From an uncultured Prevotella sp. (GTDB taxonomy: Bacteria; Bacteroidota; Bacteroidia; Bacteroidales; Bacteroidaceae): a stretch of 46,729 nt of DNA. Every line of letters begins with the position of its first letter. Positions within the stretch are counted from its first letter, which is position 1. The stretch spans positions 1 through 46,729 of the forward strand of contig ONYS01000006.1 of assembly GCA_900322095.1 (NCBI GenBank), read 5' to 3'. Shown here piece by piece: positions 39,921-46,729 of this stretch. The notes under the pieces were generated by a model. That model was not told where the DNA came from, did no database searches, and saw only the letters and a program-made list of their open reading frames with translations. The translations under genes and the position numbers were made by a program.

Positions 39921-41825
39921 ATTTTTCTTTATCGTCAGGATGTTCCGTCCCTTCTCGCGCCGGTATTCCAGTGCGTCGCTCATGCGGCGGATGAAGAGGA
40001 TGCCCAGGCCGCCCTCCTCGCGCTGGTCAGCGGGGATGCTGGTGTCGGCCATGGGAGCCGTCGTCGGGTCGAAGGGCTGGCCGTCGTCGGTGACGGTGAG
40101 GCGCAGCACGGCGTCGCGCACCTCGGAGGTGAGCATGATGCTCGTGGCTCGGGCATAGCTGATGACGTTGGTCACGGCCTCTTCGACGGCCACGCGCAGA
40201 CGCGGCACTTCCTGTTCGGCCAAACGTGCCCTGCGGCCTACCTGCTCCACGAAGCCCTCCAACAGGGCCAGGTCGGAGCCGTCGGTCTGCAGCTCCAGAC
40301 GGTTGCTGCCTAACCAGCGCAGCGCCATCAGCGTGATGTCGTCGCTCTGCTCGATGCCGGCGGCATGCTTGTGGGCCGCAGCCTCCATCAGTTCGACAAG
40401 GTGGCGCGGCGTCTCGTCGCTATGCTGGCGGGCCAGCGACAGCACACGGTCGCGTGAGAGCGGTCGATCATGTGCGTCGCGGGCCTCGTTTAGTCCGTCG
40501 GTATAGAGGAACAACATCTCGCCAGCCGTCAGCTGCACCTGCTGCCCCTCGAACTGCCAGCCCGGCATAGCGCCCACCGGCAGGTTCCGCTTATTGTCTA
40601 ATACGGTAGCCATCTTTTCACTTTTAACTTTTATCTTTTCACTTAAGATGATTGGTCTCTCGTGTCCGGCGTTGCAGTAGTCCAGCTGGCCCGTCGTGAG
40701 GTCGAGCACACCCACGAACATCGTGGCAAAATAGCCATCCGTCTGCTCCTCGCACATGGCCGTGTTCAGCTGTTGCACAATAGATACGGCTTCGCTTTCT
40801 CTACTGGCGTTTGTTCTGAACAGCGACCGCATAACGGTCATCAGCAAGGCAGCGGGAACGCCCTTGCCCGTGACGTCGCCCACACAGAAGTAGAGCCGCT
40901 CGTCGCGGATGAGGAAGTCGTAGAAGTCGCCACCCACCTCGCGGGCCGGCGTTAGCTGTGCGTACAGCTCCAAGTCGTCGCGTTCGGGGAAGCCGGGGAA
41001 CGTCTTGGGAATCATCGACTGCTGGATGTCGTGGGCCACGCGCAACTCGCCGGCGATGCGCTCCTTCTCGGCGCTCATGGTCTGCAAGCGGCGCAGGTAG
41101 GCCACGGCGCGATAGACGATGAAGCCCAGCAGGAGCAGGCCAAGCAAATGAAGCAGGGTGTTGCGCAGCACTGCCCGTTGCTGGTTTTCATAGAACTGGG
41201 CGGCCATCTGCGACAGCTCGCGCAACGGCACGTCGGCAGAGAGCACGGCCACCGTCTGGCCGTAGGCATCGTGGACGGGCAGCGAGTAGCTGCACATCAG
41301 CACGTAGCTGTACTTGCCCTCGTAGGGTTCGCTCCAGTAGCCGTTGCTGCCGAGCGCACGCTCGTACCAAGGCCGCTGGGTATAGTCGATATCGTATGTC
41401 GGTTCCTTCAAGCGCATGTCCTTGCCTTCACCCACCTCATAGACGTAGAGCCCGAAGAGCGCACCGTCAGTATGTTTCGCTCCGACGCCGCCATGGACAT
41501 ATCCGGGCTGGAAGCCGACCGAAACGCCGACGATCTGCTCCTGGCCGAGCACTAACTGGCGCATGGCCTGACGCAGCGAGTCGGCATCCGCCTCCACGGC
41601 TAGCCGCTCTATCGTGGGCAGTGCGGCTCTGACGGCGGTCTCGACCTCCTGCTTCACCCTGCCGATGCGGTGGCTCTCGTTCAGGTCGCGCTGCGCCTTC
41701 TCCGTCAGCTGCTCGTTGAAGCTGCGCCGCGTAGAGAAGAACTCCAGCGCGGTGTTGGCCTCTAATAGCACGGCGGCGAGGACAATCACCAGGATGCTCA
41801 ATCGTGTCTGTTGTTTCAGTTTCAT
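39906..41825 (-). CDS. Membrane SpoIIE/RsbU-type phosphatase fused to HATPase domain
   Basis: A 639-residue inner-membrane protein. Order: TM1 (8-28), an extracytoplasmic Cache-like sensor (about 35-215, with YTQRPWYERALG and VAVLSADVPL), TM2 (224-240), a signalling helix, a SpoIIE PP2C domain (270-505: AREVGGDFYDF, VGDVTGKGVPAALLM, YTDGLNEARDAHD, SDDITLMAL), and a C-terminal HATPase_c_2 domain (515-635) with the N-box VAVEEAVTNVISY, the G1 box DDGQPFDP and GGLGI. It would dephosphorylate the STAS protein, and the ATPase domain could phosphorylate or bind it. Both activities on one chain are less common. An intergenic-type repeat appears in frame inside the PP2C domain (SEKIKVKSEK, residues 395-404). 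It is 44 bp ahead of the STAS gene. Confidence 0.87.
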   Translation of the reverse strand: MKLKQQTRLSILVIVLAAVLLEANTALEFFSTRRSFNEQLTEKAQRDLNESHRIGRVKQEVETAVRAALPTIERLAVEADADSLRQAMRQLVLGQEQIVGVSVGFQPGYVHGGVGAKHTDGALFGLYVYEVGEGKDMRLKEPTYDIDYTQRPWYERALGSNGYWSEPYEGKYSYVLMCSYSLPVHDAYGQTVAVLSADVPLRELSQMAAQFYENQQRAVLRNTLLHLLGLLLLGFIVYRAVAYLRRLQTMSAEKERIAGELRVAHDIQQSMIPKTFPGFPERDDLELYAQLTPAREVGGDFYDFLIRDERLYFCVGDVTGKGVPAALLMTVMRSLFRTNASRESEAVSIVQQLNTAMCEEQTDGYFATMFVGVLDLTTGQLDYCNAGHERPIILSEKIKVKSEKMATVLDNKRNLPVGAMPGWQFEGQQVQLTAGEMLFLYTDGLNEARDAHDRPLSRDRVLSLARQHSDETPRHLVELMEAAAHKHAAGIEQSDDITLMALRWLGSNRLELQTDGSDLALLEGFVEQVGRRARLAEQEVPRLRVAVEEAVTNVISYARATSIMLTSEVRDAVLRLTVTDDGQPFDPTTAPMADTSIPADQREEGGLGILFIRRMSDALEYRREKGRNILTIKKNISEK

Positions 41826-41850
41826 CTATTCTTCACTTATCGCTCTTTTT

Positions 41851-42018
41851 TTACACCAACAAGTCAATATGGTGGCTGATTGCGTCGGCCACCTCCCGCT
41901 CTGATTCTTCCAGCTTGCGCCGTTGACTGCGATACAGGGCAAAGAGCCACCCGGCGATGCCACACAACAGCAACGCCACAGCTAAAATCACAAGAGTCAT
42001 CGTTACGTCAGTAGTCAT
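41851..42018 (-). CDS. Small single-TM protein, 55 residues
   Basis: A short frame starting MTTDVTMTLVILAVALLLCG with one hydrophobic helix (residues 8-27) and a charged cytoplasmic tail, SQRRKLEESEREVADAISHH. The helix continues into Trp-Leu-Phe-Ala-Leu-Tyr before the first Arg. It fits neatly between the 89-residue gene (26 bp) and the phosphatase gene (25 bp), in the same direction, so it is likely part of the operon. It looks like a small membrane partner of the phosphatase, but no function is known. Confidence 0.65.
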   Translation of the reverse strand: MTTDVTMTLVILAVALLLCGIAGWLFALYRSQRRKLEESEREVADAISHHIDLLV

Positions 42019-42044
42019 ATCTTATTAGATTTTTAAACTTCTTC

Positions 42045-42314
42045 TTAAGCTCTAACTTCTTCTTCGAATGGAATCGTGAGCTGTGGATGTTCAGCCTCGC
42101 TCTCAACTTCACGGAACTTCGGGAGGTCATCAACGCCCTGTTCGCGCTCCTTGAGTAACAACTCGGCCTCGCGGCGCTCGCGTTCAATGACTCCGCGCCG
42201 CCGTTCCAATAACAACCGTCGGCGACGGAAAAGCCATACCAGCACGGCGATGACCACGGCCAGCACTAGGACAATCACAATCAACACAGAAAGGATAATG
42301 TTATTGGTTTGCAT
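42045..42314 (-). CDS. Small single-TM protein with charged tail, 89 residues
   Basis: Starts MQTNNIILSVLIVIVLVLAV, one helix (residues 6-30), then a strongly basic stretch RRRRLLLERRRGVIERERRE and an acidic, Pro-containing tail (ESEAEHPQLTIPFEEEVRA). The type resembles short membrane-anchored coiled-coil proteins. It is the first gene of the phosphatase operon by position. Its charged tail could dock a cytoplasmic partner; this is inference. Confidence 0.7.
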   Translation of the reverse strand: MQTNNIILSVLIVIVLVLAVVIAVLVWLFRRRRLLLERRRGVIERERREAELLLKEREQGVDDLPKFREVESEAEHPQLTIPFEEEVRA

Positions 42315-42376
42315 AAGCTATATGATTAGTAGTTATTATTTCCCGGATTCTTAGTTTGTTTTATTTCGACCCTGTT

Positions 42377-42405
42377 CAAGCGTGGCGTTGTATTAAACGC
42401 GCTTG
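42377..42405 (-). terminator. Hairpin after AraC-type gene
   Basis: CAAGCGTG (42377-42384) pairs with CGCGCTTG (42398-42405) allowing one G-T pair. It lies 3 bases past the stop of the gene at 42409 on the - strand. There is no T-run, so it is a weak terminator candidate or read-through site. Confidence 0.35.
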
Positions 42406-42408
42406 GCT

Positions 42409-43050
42409 CTATTCCCGCTGAACAACGTTCTTCTCCTTTTGCTTCTCCTCCCGGTATTTCGTGGGTGAGACACCGTATTTGTTTTTGAAATCAACAGTGA
42501 ACGTCGAGGCGTGGACGAAGCCCGAGGCCGTCGCTATCTCGACCAGCGTCATGTCTGGCCGTTCGACAATAAGCTGCCGTGCATGCTCCAAGCGGCACTC
42601 GCGGATGAACTCAGGCACCGACGTGCCAGCCATCGAGAACGCCGTACTGACGCGCTTGCTCGACAGATGGAAACGCTCCACCAGCTCCTTGCGTCCGAAC
42701 TTCGGCACAGTGTACAGCTGCTCGTTGCGGATTGCATCAGTCAACTGCTTGTACAGTTCACCATCAGTACCCTCAACGGTCATGTCCTCCTGGACTGTTT
42801 CATTCTTGGCGATGTTAGTAGGATTGTCTATAGTCTTGTCAGTCCGTTCAGTCGGCTTCTCTGCTGGTTTGTTGGTCTTGTCTGCCAGTTTATATTCAAG
42901 CTTATTAGTCTCACCGAGATCTTTGTCACCCAGCAGCTCCGACAATTGACAGAATATGGGGCCATACTTATGGCGATAGTATAGGCTGACCACAATCGCG
43001 GTCACCAAAACGGCAAAGCCTAACATCGTACTCCAAAGTATAACTTCCAT
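42409..43050 (-). CDS. Membrane-anchored AraC-type regulator
   Basis: A 213-residue protein: one TM at the N-terminus (LWSTMLGFAVLVTAIVVSLY, residues 5-24), a low-complexity Lys/Thr-rich linker (NKLEYKLADKTNKPAEKPTE), and a C-terminal AraC HTH domain (about 100-205): FGRKELVERFHLSSKRVSTA, RECRLEHARQLIVERPDMTL, IATASGFVHASTFTVDF and NKYGVSPTKYREE. No sensor domain is present outside the membrane, so it would work with another signal protein. It has the same HTH type as the C-terminus of the TPR regulator, and may have arisen from such a gene by loss of the sensor part. Confidence 0.83.
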   Translation of the reverse strand: MEVILWSTMLGFAVLVTAIVVSLYYRHKYGPIFCQLSELLGDKDLGETNKLEYKLADKTNKPAEKPTERTDKTIDNPTNIAKNETVQEDMTVEGTDGELYKQLTDAIRNEQLYTVPKFGRKELVERFHLSSKRVSTAFSMAGTSVPEFIRECRLEHARQLIVERPDMTLVEIATASGFVHASTFTVDFKNKYGVSPTKYREEKQKEKNVVQRE

Positions 43051-43087
43051 GTTTAGATTTGTTTCTCTTTTATTATTTCTATCACCG

Positions 43088-43119
43088 CAAATTTACCCAT
43101 AATAATAAGAATAAACAAT
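43088..43119 (-). promoter_or_regulatory. Promoter of the membrane-anchored AraC gene
   Basis: TAAATTTG (43088-43095 on the - strand) with ATTG (43116-43119) 20 bases upstream. It lies 37 bp ahead of the ATG at 43050. Confidence 0.6.
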
Positions 43120-43147
43120 AGCTATGACAATCCCATAAGCCTTTTTG

Positions 43148-43205
43148 CACAATCCAATAAGAGAAAACACAAATCCAAAAGACCGTCAGCACAAATCCAA
43201 AAGAC
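43148..43205 (-). promoter_or_regulatory. Three direct repeats, probable operator
   Basis: CACAATCCAATAAGAG at 43148, CACAAATCCAAAAGAC at 43168 and the same 16 bases at 43190. The spacing of 20 and 22 bp equals two helical turns. The set lies about 30-90 bp upstream of the promoter at 43088-43119. AraC-type proteins commonly bind direct repeats so spaced, so autoregulation or cross-regulation is plausible. Confidence 0.6.
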
Positions 43206-43243
43206 TTATGCCGATGATATCAAAATCAGACACCAACAAATAA

Positions 43244-43273
43244 AAGAGCCACGACCCCTCGGCCGTGGCTCTT
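43244..43273 (-). terminator. Terminator of the TPR regulator gene
   Basis: AAGAGCCACG (43244-43253) pairs perfectly with CGTGGCTCTT (43264-43273) and is followed by a T-run on the - strand. It lies 35 bp past the stop at 43308. Confidence 0.85.
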
Positions 43274-43307
43274 ATAGCAAAAATAAAATAGTTATTTTCT
43301 GATGATT

Positions 43308-45134
43308 TTACTTCTTCGCCTTCAGCTCGCGGTAATTGCTGGGTGTCATGGTGTAGCGGTTCTTGAAGTCAGAGCTGTAGTTGCTCGCGTAATTGAATCC
43401 TGACTTGGCGGCAACCTCCTTGATACTGAGATCGGGTCGCGTGACGAGCAGGTTGCAGGAATACTCCAAACGGCAGTCACGGATGAAGTCGGAAAGGCTG
43501 GCGAACTCGGACCCCTGGGCGAAGGCAGCACCAACACGATGTCTCGACAACTGGAAGATATCCATGATCTTCTGGCGGTCTAAGCTCGGATCGAGGTAAA
43601 GGTGCTCGCGTTTGATAGCGTGGCGCAGACGGAGGAACAGCTCGTCGTTGGAAATGTCGTCAAGCGAAAGCAGGTCGGACTCTATAGCGGGCGCAATAGG
43701 TGTTACTTGTTGCGCCTTCTGACCTAGAGAGTAATCACTCCCCTCGCCCATTGGAGAGGGGCCGGGGGTGAGGCTCTCGTATTTCTCCTTGTATTCAATG
43801 GCCTCGCCAATCTGCTCGACCAACACGAGGTTCTTTCGACGGATGACGCGCCACTGGCGGAGGAGCCAGCAGGCAAAGATGCTGATGAGCATGATGATGA
43901 TGACCACTACCCAGATGATGATGGTCTTGCGCTGGCTCTGAGCATTCACCTGTGCTATCTCTAACTTCTGCTCCTGGTCGTGGTAGCGGGCAGCATACTC
44001 GTGGGCCTTGCCCTTCATGAGGCTGTCGCTGAGAACCTTCGAGAGGTCGGCGTAACGGGTCTGGTAGTCGTAGGCTTCAACGTAATGGTTCTTGGCATGG
44101 GCGGCGATAGCGCGGGAGCGGAGGATGACGGCATAGTCGTCGTTCAGGGTGTCGGCAGCCATGCGTCGCGCTATTTCCGCGTAGGTCGTCAGGGCTTCGT
44201 CGTACATACCCAAAGCCATCTGCGTCGGGGCAATCATGCGGCGGGCCCCGAAGGTCTTGCCATAGTCGCTCTGGTCGAAAAGTGCAAGATGTTCTTTGGC
44301 CTTCACCTTCTCATTGATTATGGCATAAGCTTCAGCAATAAAGCCGTTAGCCTGTGCGCGGCTGAAGTCCAGATAGCGGTCGCGATCGTTAGGATGGTCG
44401 CTCCACGACAGGCGGTAGCTATCCTCGGCATAGTCCTTGGCATGACTCTCGTAGTGGTTGAGACGGTCGAGAATGCGCTGCCCCAGGGTAATAATCTCAT
44501 TGTAGCGGTGCAGTTCGTTGAGGGCGTTGATCTTACGCTTGCAGGCAACGATAAAGGCATCCATGCGGTCGATGCTGCCGGGAGCGTCGAGGTGGCTGAT
44601 GGCCTCATCGAGCTTGGCAAGACCCTCGTTCTCCTTTCCCAGATGCGTCATTACATAGCCCACGTCGGCCTCGCTGCGCCAGCGTTCTGTCTCCTGGCCT
44701 TGTTTCTGACAGAGTTCGGCCTTCTGTGCAGCCCAATGCATATATTCCTCGTAGTCGGGCTTGGCACGGCTGGTTGCAATGAGCAGGTCAAGGATATTCT
44801 CCTGTTCCGCAGCGTCGTTGCGTACGGAGTCGTGACCGAGCAGTTCCTTGCAGATGAGGATGGCAGAGTCCTGACGTTGCTCCACAAGCGACTTGCTATA
44901 GATCCTGGCACGGATGCACTGAGCGCGGTATTCGCTAATGTTACCTAAAAGCAATGCTGAGTCGAGCAACGTCAATGCCCGCTCAGGATTGGTGGCGTAA
45001 GTTACCAGTATGGTGTCCTGCTGATAGGGCGTATCCCCCAGATGCGGCAACTGCCTCACAGACTTTCCGTCTCCGCAACCCGCCAGGGTCAGCAGAGCGG
45101 CATATATAATAATAAGGTGTACAATCTGCCTCAT
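43308..45134 (-). CDS. TPR-TM-AraC hybrid regulator
   Basis: A 608-residue protein with a signal sequence and possible lipobox (MRQIVHLIIIYAALLTLAGC, Cys20), then an extracytoplasmic TPR region (about 30-390: repeats such as NEGLAKLDEAISHLDAPGS, NEIITLGQRILDRLNH and MALGMYDEALTTYAEIARR), one TM (404-425, IIIWVVVIIIMLISIFACWL), a linker, and a C-terminal AraC HTH (about 515-605: DRQKIMDIFQLSRHRVGAAF, SIKEVAAKSGFNYASNYSSD, NRYTMTPSNYRELK). This layout is typical of a Bacteroidetes family of membrane regulators. A 13-residue in-frame insertion of an intergenic-type repeat (LTPGPSPMGEGSD, 455-467) is in the linker. It is divergently arranged to the seven-TM regulator at 45295. Confidence 0.87.
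   Translation of the reverse strand: MRQIVHLIIIYAALLTLAGCGDGKSVRQLPHLGDTPYQQDTILVTYATNPERALTLLDSALLLGNISEYRAQCIRARIYSKSLVEQRQDSAILICKELLGHDSVRNDAAEQENILDLLIATSRAKPDYEEYMHWAAQKAELCQKQGQETERWRSEADVGYVMTHLGKENEGLAKLDEAISHLDAPGSIDRMDAFIVACKRKINALNELHRYNEIITLGQRILDRLNHYESHAKDYAEDSYRLSWSDHPNDRDRYLDFSRAQANGFIAEAYAIINEKVKAKEHLALFDQSDYGKTFGARRMIAPTQMALGMYDEALTTYAEIARRMAADTLNDDYAVILRSRAIAAHAKNHYVEAYDYQTRYADLSKVLSDSLMKGKAHEYAARYHDQEQKLEIAQVNAQSQRKTIIIWVVVIIIMLISIFACWLLRQWRVIRRKNLVLVEQIGEAIEYKEKYESLTPGPSPMGEGSDYSLGQKAQQVTPIAPAIESDLLSLDDISNDELFLRLRHAIKREHLYLDPSLDRQKIMDIFQLSRHRVGAAFAQGSEFASLSDFIRDCRLEYSCNLLVTRPDLSIKEVAAKSGFNYASNYSSDFKNRYTMTPSNYRELKAKK
43736..43774. repeat. GC-rich intergenic-type repeat in frame in the TPR regulator
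   Basis: + strand reads ACTCCCCTCGCCCATTGGAG and on; the - strand encodes LTPGPSPMGEGS in the linker after the TM. It is the inverse of the 28278-28312 element. Confidence 0.75.
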
Positions 45135-45189
45135 ATCGTCAGTTAGTCAATTATAGTTAAAATGTCCCCATAATGTATGAAAGACCATG

Positions 45190-45197
45190 CAAAGATA
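45190..45197 (-). promoter_or_regulatory. Probable -7 box of the TPR regulator
   Basis: TATCTTTG on the - strand, 55 bp ahead of the ATG at 45134. No clear -33 box. Confidence 0.55.
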
Positions 45198-45258
45198 AAC
45201 AATTATTCGCATTTTAAGCACTTTTCCTATCAAAAAGTGCTGTTTTTGTAAAAAAACC

Positions 45259-45289
45259 TTTGTTTTGTTCTCACTTATTTGTAATTTTG
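45259..45289 (+). promoter_or_regulatory. Promoter giving a near-leaderless mRNA for the seven-TM regulator
   Basis: TTTG at 45259-45262, spacer of exactly 19, TAATTTTG at 45282-45289. The ATG at 45295 begins 6 bases after the -7 box, so the mRNA would have almost no leader. The ATG at 45265 lies inside the promoter and cannot be the start. Confidence 0.72.
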
Positions 45290-45294
45290 CAGTC

Positions 45295-46371
45295 ATGTAC
45301 GAACATCTGGGACTTCAGGACATTTCCTTCATCATGCTCTATGGCGGGGCTGCCATGCTCGCTGTGGTGGGCTGCAGCTATCTGCTGTTGACCCCCGGAA
45401 ACGCGTTCTCGTCCGACATCCGTCCTCCCAAGACGCTTAGGGGCTGGACGGCGGCCTTTATGGCTTTCATAGCGCTGAGCCATGTATGGTGGGTCGTTTT
45501 AGGCATTTTCTGGCTTCATGAAGACCGTCTGGTTCGTAATGCCGTGGCCATCATGCTCGACAGTGTGACCCTCATGCCCTGTATGATGGCGGTGTTGCTA
45601 CGCATGCTGCAGGACCGCAAACGTCCGCTCTGGCCTATAGGCTTGGCTATGATTCCCGTGGTAGCGGTCGTCATCGTGTGTGTTTTCATTCGTTGTGGTG
45701 CCTTCGAACCAATCTTGCAGATCTATCTCCTCGCCTTGGCTGTCATCTTCGTCATCTATTACATTCGCGCTGTGCGACAGTACGGCCGATGGCTCCGTGA
45801 CAACTATGCCGACTTGGAACGCAAGGAGGTTTGGAAGAGTCTTGTGACTATTACCTGCATCCTGCTCATGTTCGTCGCATACAAAGTGAGCGGCGGCATG
45901 TTGATGGAATATGTCACGCAGATCAACACGATCATCATTATTGGCTTCCTGCTCTGGCGTGTGGAGACACTGCAGACGCTCGAATCTGTTCCACTAACAA
46001 ACACGGGCGCTTTGCCTATGGCTATCGCTGATTATATCAGTACCATGCTGAAAGAGCGTTGCGAAGGCAAACAGCTGTACTTGAAACACGACTTGACGTT
46101 GGTGGAGCTGGCCGATGCCATCGAGACGAACCGCAACTATCTGAGTAGCTATTTCGCAGAACAGGGAACGACCTATAACAACTACATCAATCGGCTGCGC
46201 ATTGACCACTTCATCAGCCTCTATCGTGAAACAACTGAGGGAAACCGTTCCATCGCCGTGCTTAGACTGGCAGAACGGAGCGGTTACAAGAGTTACAGCA
46301 CCTTCAGCGCTGCCTTTAAGAGAATCACCGGCTTCTCCGAAACCGATTGGATGAAGCAATGTAAAAAATAA
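45295..46371 (+). CDS. Seven-TM AraC-type regulator
   Basis: A 358-residue inner-membrane protein starting MYEHLGLQDISFIMLYGGAA, chosen because the upstream ATG sits in the promoter. Seven hydrophobic segments can be traced up to about residue 230 (examples FIMLYGGAAMLAVVGCSYLL, WPIGLAMIPVVAVVIVCVFI and INTIIIIGFLLWRVETL). The C-terminal 100 residues form an AraC HTH: DLTLVELADAIETNRNYLSS, YINRLRIDHFISLY, AVLRLAERSGYKSYSTFSAA and FKRITGFSETDWMKQ. It would sense a membrane or extracellular signal and act at DNA while anchored. The gene diverges from the TPR regulator, with a 160-bp shared promoter region. Confidence 0.85.
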   Translation: MYEHLGLQDISFIMLYGGAAMLAVVGCSYLLLTPGNAFSSDIRPPKTLRGWTAAFMAFIALSHVWWVVLGIFWLHEDRLVRNAVAIMLDSVTLMPCMMAVLLRMLQDRKRPLWPIGLAMIPVVAVVIVCVFIRCGAFEPILQIYLLALAVIFVIYYIRAVRQYGRWLRDNYADLERKEVWKSLVTITCILLMFVAYKVSGGMLMEYVTQINTIIIIGFLLWRVETLQTLESVPLTNTGALPMAIADYISTMLKERCEGKQLYLKHDLTLVELADAIETNRNYLSSYFAEQGTTYNNYINRLRIDHFISLYRETTEGNRSIAVLRLAERSGYKSYSTFSAAFKRITGFSETDWMKQCKK

Positions 46372-46464
46372 GGTTCTTCACAGGAATGGCGTGATACCGG
46401 CATCGTCTGCTTCTGAATCACATTGCAAAAGTACGCTGATTTAGTGAGGTTTCTCGGAGACAAT

Positions 46465-46729
46465 TTACACTTTTCTGAATAGATCATCTGCTGTTATCTG
46501 TTTATTTACCTTCCTTGCGTACATATTGTTATGAAGTCCGAAAGGCGTTACGTAAACTATTGAAAAAGACTTCTTGGTGGATGTGACCTTCCTAAATGTA
46601 CGGAGCCTTTGCTCAACATGGCTGGCATAGGCTTTTGTTATCTCGTATTCTCCGCTTGAATATTTCATTTCACACACGCTTACAGTCTTATCATTCCTGT
46701 CAATAAGTAAGTCTATCTGACCACCAGTT
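46465..46729 (-). CDS. 3' part of AAA-type ATPase with nuclease-like C-terminus
   Basis: The frame is open to the window edge; the first visible residues are TGGQIDLLIDRNDKTV, then VCEMKYSSGEYEITKAYASH. This resembles the C-terminal part of Bacteroidetes AAA ATPases of the DUF234/archaeal-ATPase type, where a PD-(D/E)xK-like core (IDLLID ... EMKYS) ends the chain. It ends at a stop at 46465. Nothing more can be said, since the ATPase part is outside the window. The 93-bp gap to the regulator gene holds no gene. Confidence 0.7.
   Translation of the reverse strand, partial: TGGQIDLLIDRNDKTVSVCEMKYSSGEYEITKAYASHVEQRLRTFRKVTSTKKSFSIVYVTPFGLHNNMYARKVNKQITADDLFRKV

Noticed and set aside
46426..46433. 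TACTTTTG on the - strand as a promoter
   Set aside because: It has the -7 form but no -33 element and would drive antisense RNA through the regulator gene; no gene follows.

Overview
The window looks like a chromosome segment of a Bacteroidales bacterium, most likely Prevotellaceae. The signs are TAnnTTTG-type -7 boxes, A-rich start contexts, lipoprotein signals followed by an acidic CKDDD-type tail, TPR/AraC hybrid regulators, MACPF and BACON domains, and GTAAGA-like intergenic repeats. This placement is inference; no rRNA, tRNA or complete housekeeping marker is present. Labels SL1-SL11 and MACPF-1 to -3 are mine and follow coordinate order.

Region 1 (1-3084, + strand) is the end of a fructan-use operon: a GH32 fructanase cut by the window edge, an MFS sugar importer, and a PfkB fructokinase broken by an internal deletion, a frameshift and a lost C-terminus. 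Region 2 (about 3085-5790) is an AT-rich scar island. It holds a decayed HipA-like remnant, a gene-free stretch with eight copies of an octamer and a set of iteron-like repeats, a 50-residue ORF, an intact-looking two-gene toxin-antitoxin pair, and the decayed tail of an M16 peptidase. The last 55 bp of that peptidase gene are duplicated on the other side of the toxin-antitoxin pair.

Region 3 (5788-38794, all - strand, about 33 kb) is the centre of interest. It encodes 16 predicted secreted proteins, 15 or all of them lipoproteins: eleven related modular surface lipoproteins (SL1-SL11), three consecutive MACPF/perforin-like proteins, a lipoprotein fusing a type I periplasmic-binding-protein-like receptor to a legumain-like C13 protease, and one further unrecognised lipoprotein. 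The SL proteins look like a mosaic of two related N-terminal types with different C-terminal modules, one of which resembles DUF1566/FISUMP (C-type-lectin-like) domains. The same kind of lectin-like end is found on MACPF-1. Promoter-like boxes and a shared hairpin suggest two transcription units: SL11 to the C13 protease (38794 to 23912), and SL8 to SL1 (23754 to 5788).

Region 4 (38985-46371) is regulatory. A - strand operon encodes two small single-TM proteins, a membrane-bound SpoIIE-type phosphatase fused to a histidine-kinase-like ATPase domain, a STAS anti-anti-sigma-like protein and an AraC-type regulator. Three more AraC-type proteins follow: one with a single TM, one with TPRs and a TM, and one with seven TMs. 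The cluster lies directly upstream of Region 3, so it may control it, but nothing in the sequence proves this. The window ends in the 3' part of an AAA-type ATPase/nuclease-like gene.

Working hypothesis: Region 3 is a surface-displayed recognition, protease and pore-former system, perhaps for antagonism of other bacteria or host contact, controlled by the partner-switching and AraC regulators. The co-location of MACPF proteins with a clan CD protease carrying a receptor-like domain is the most unusual aspect.
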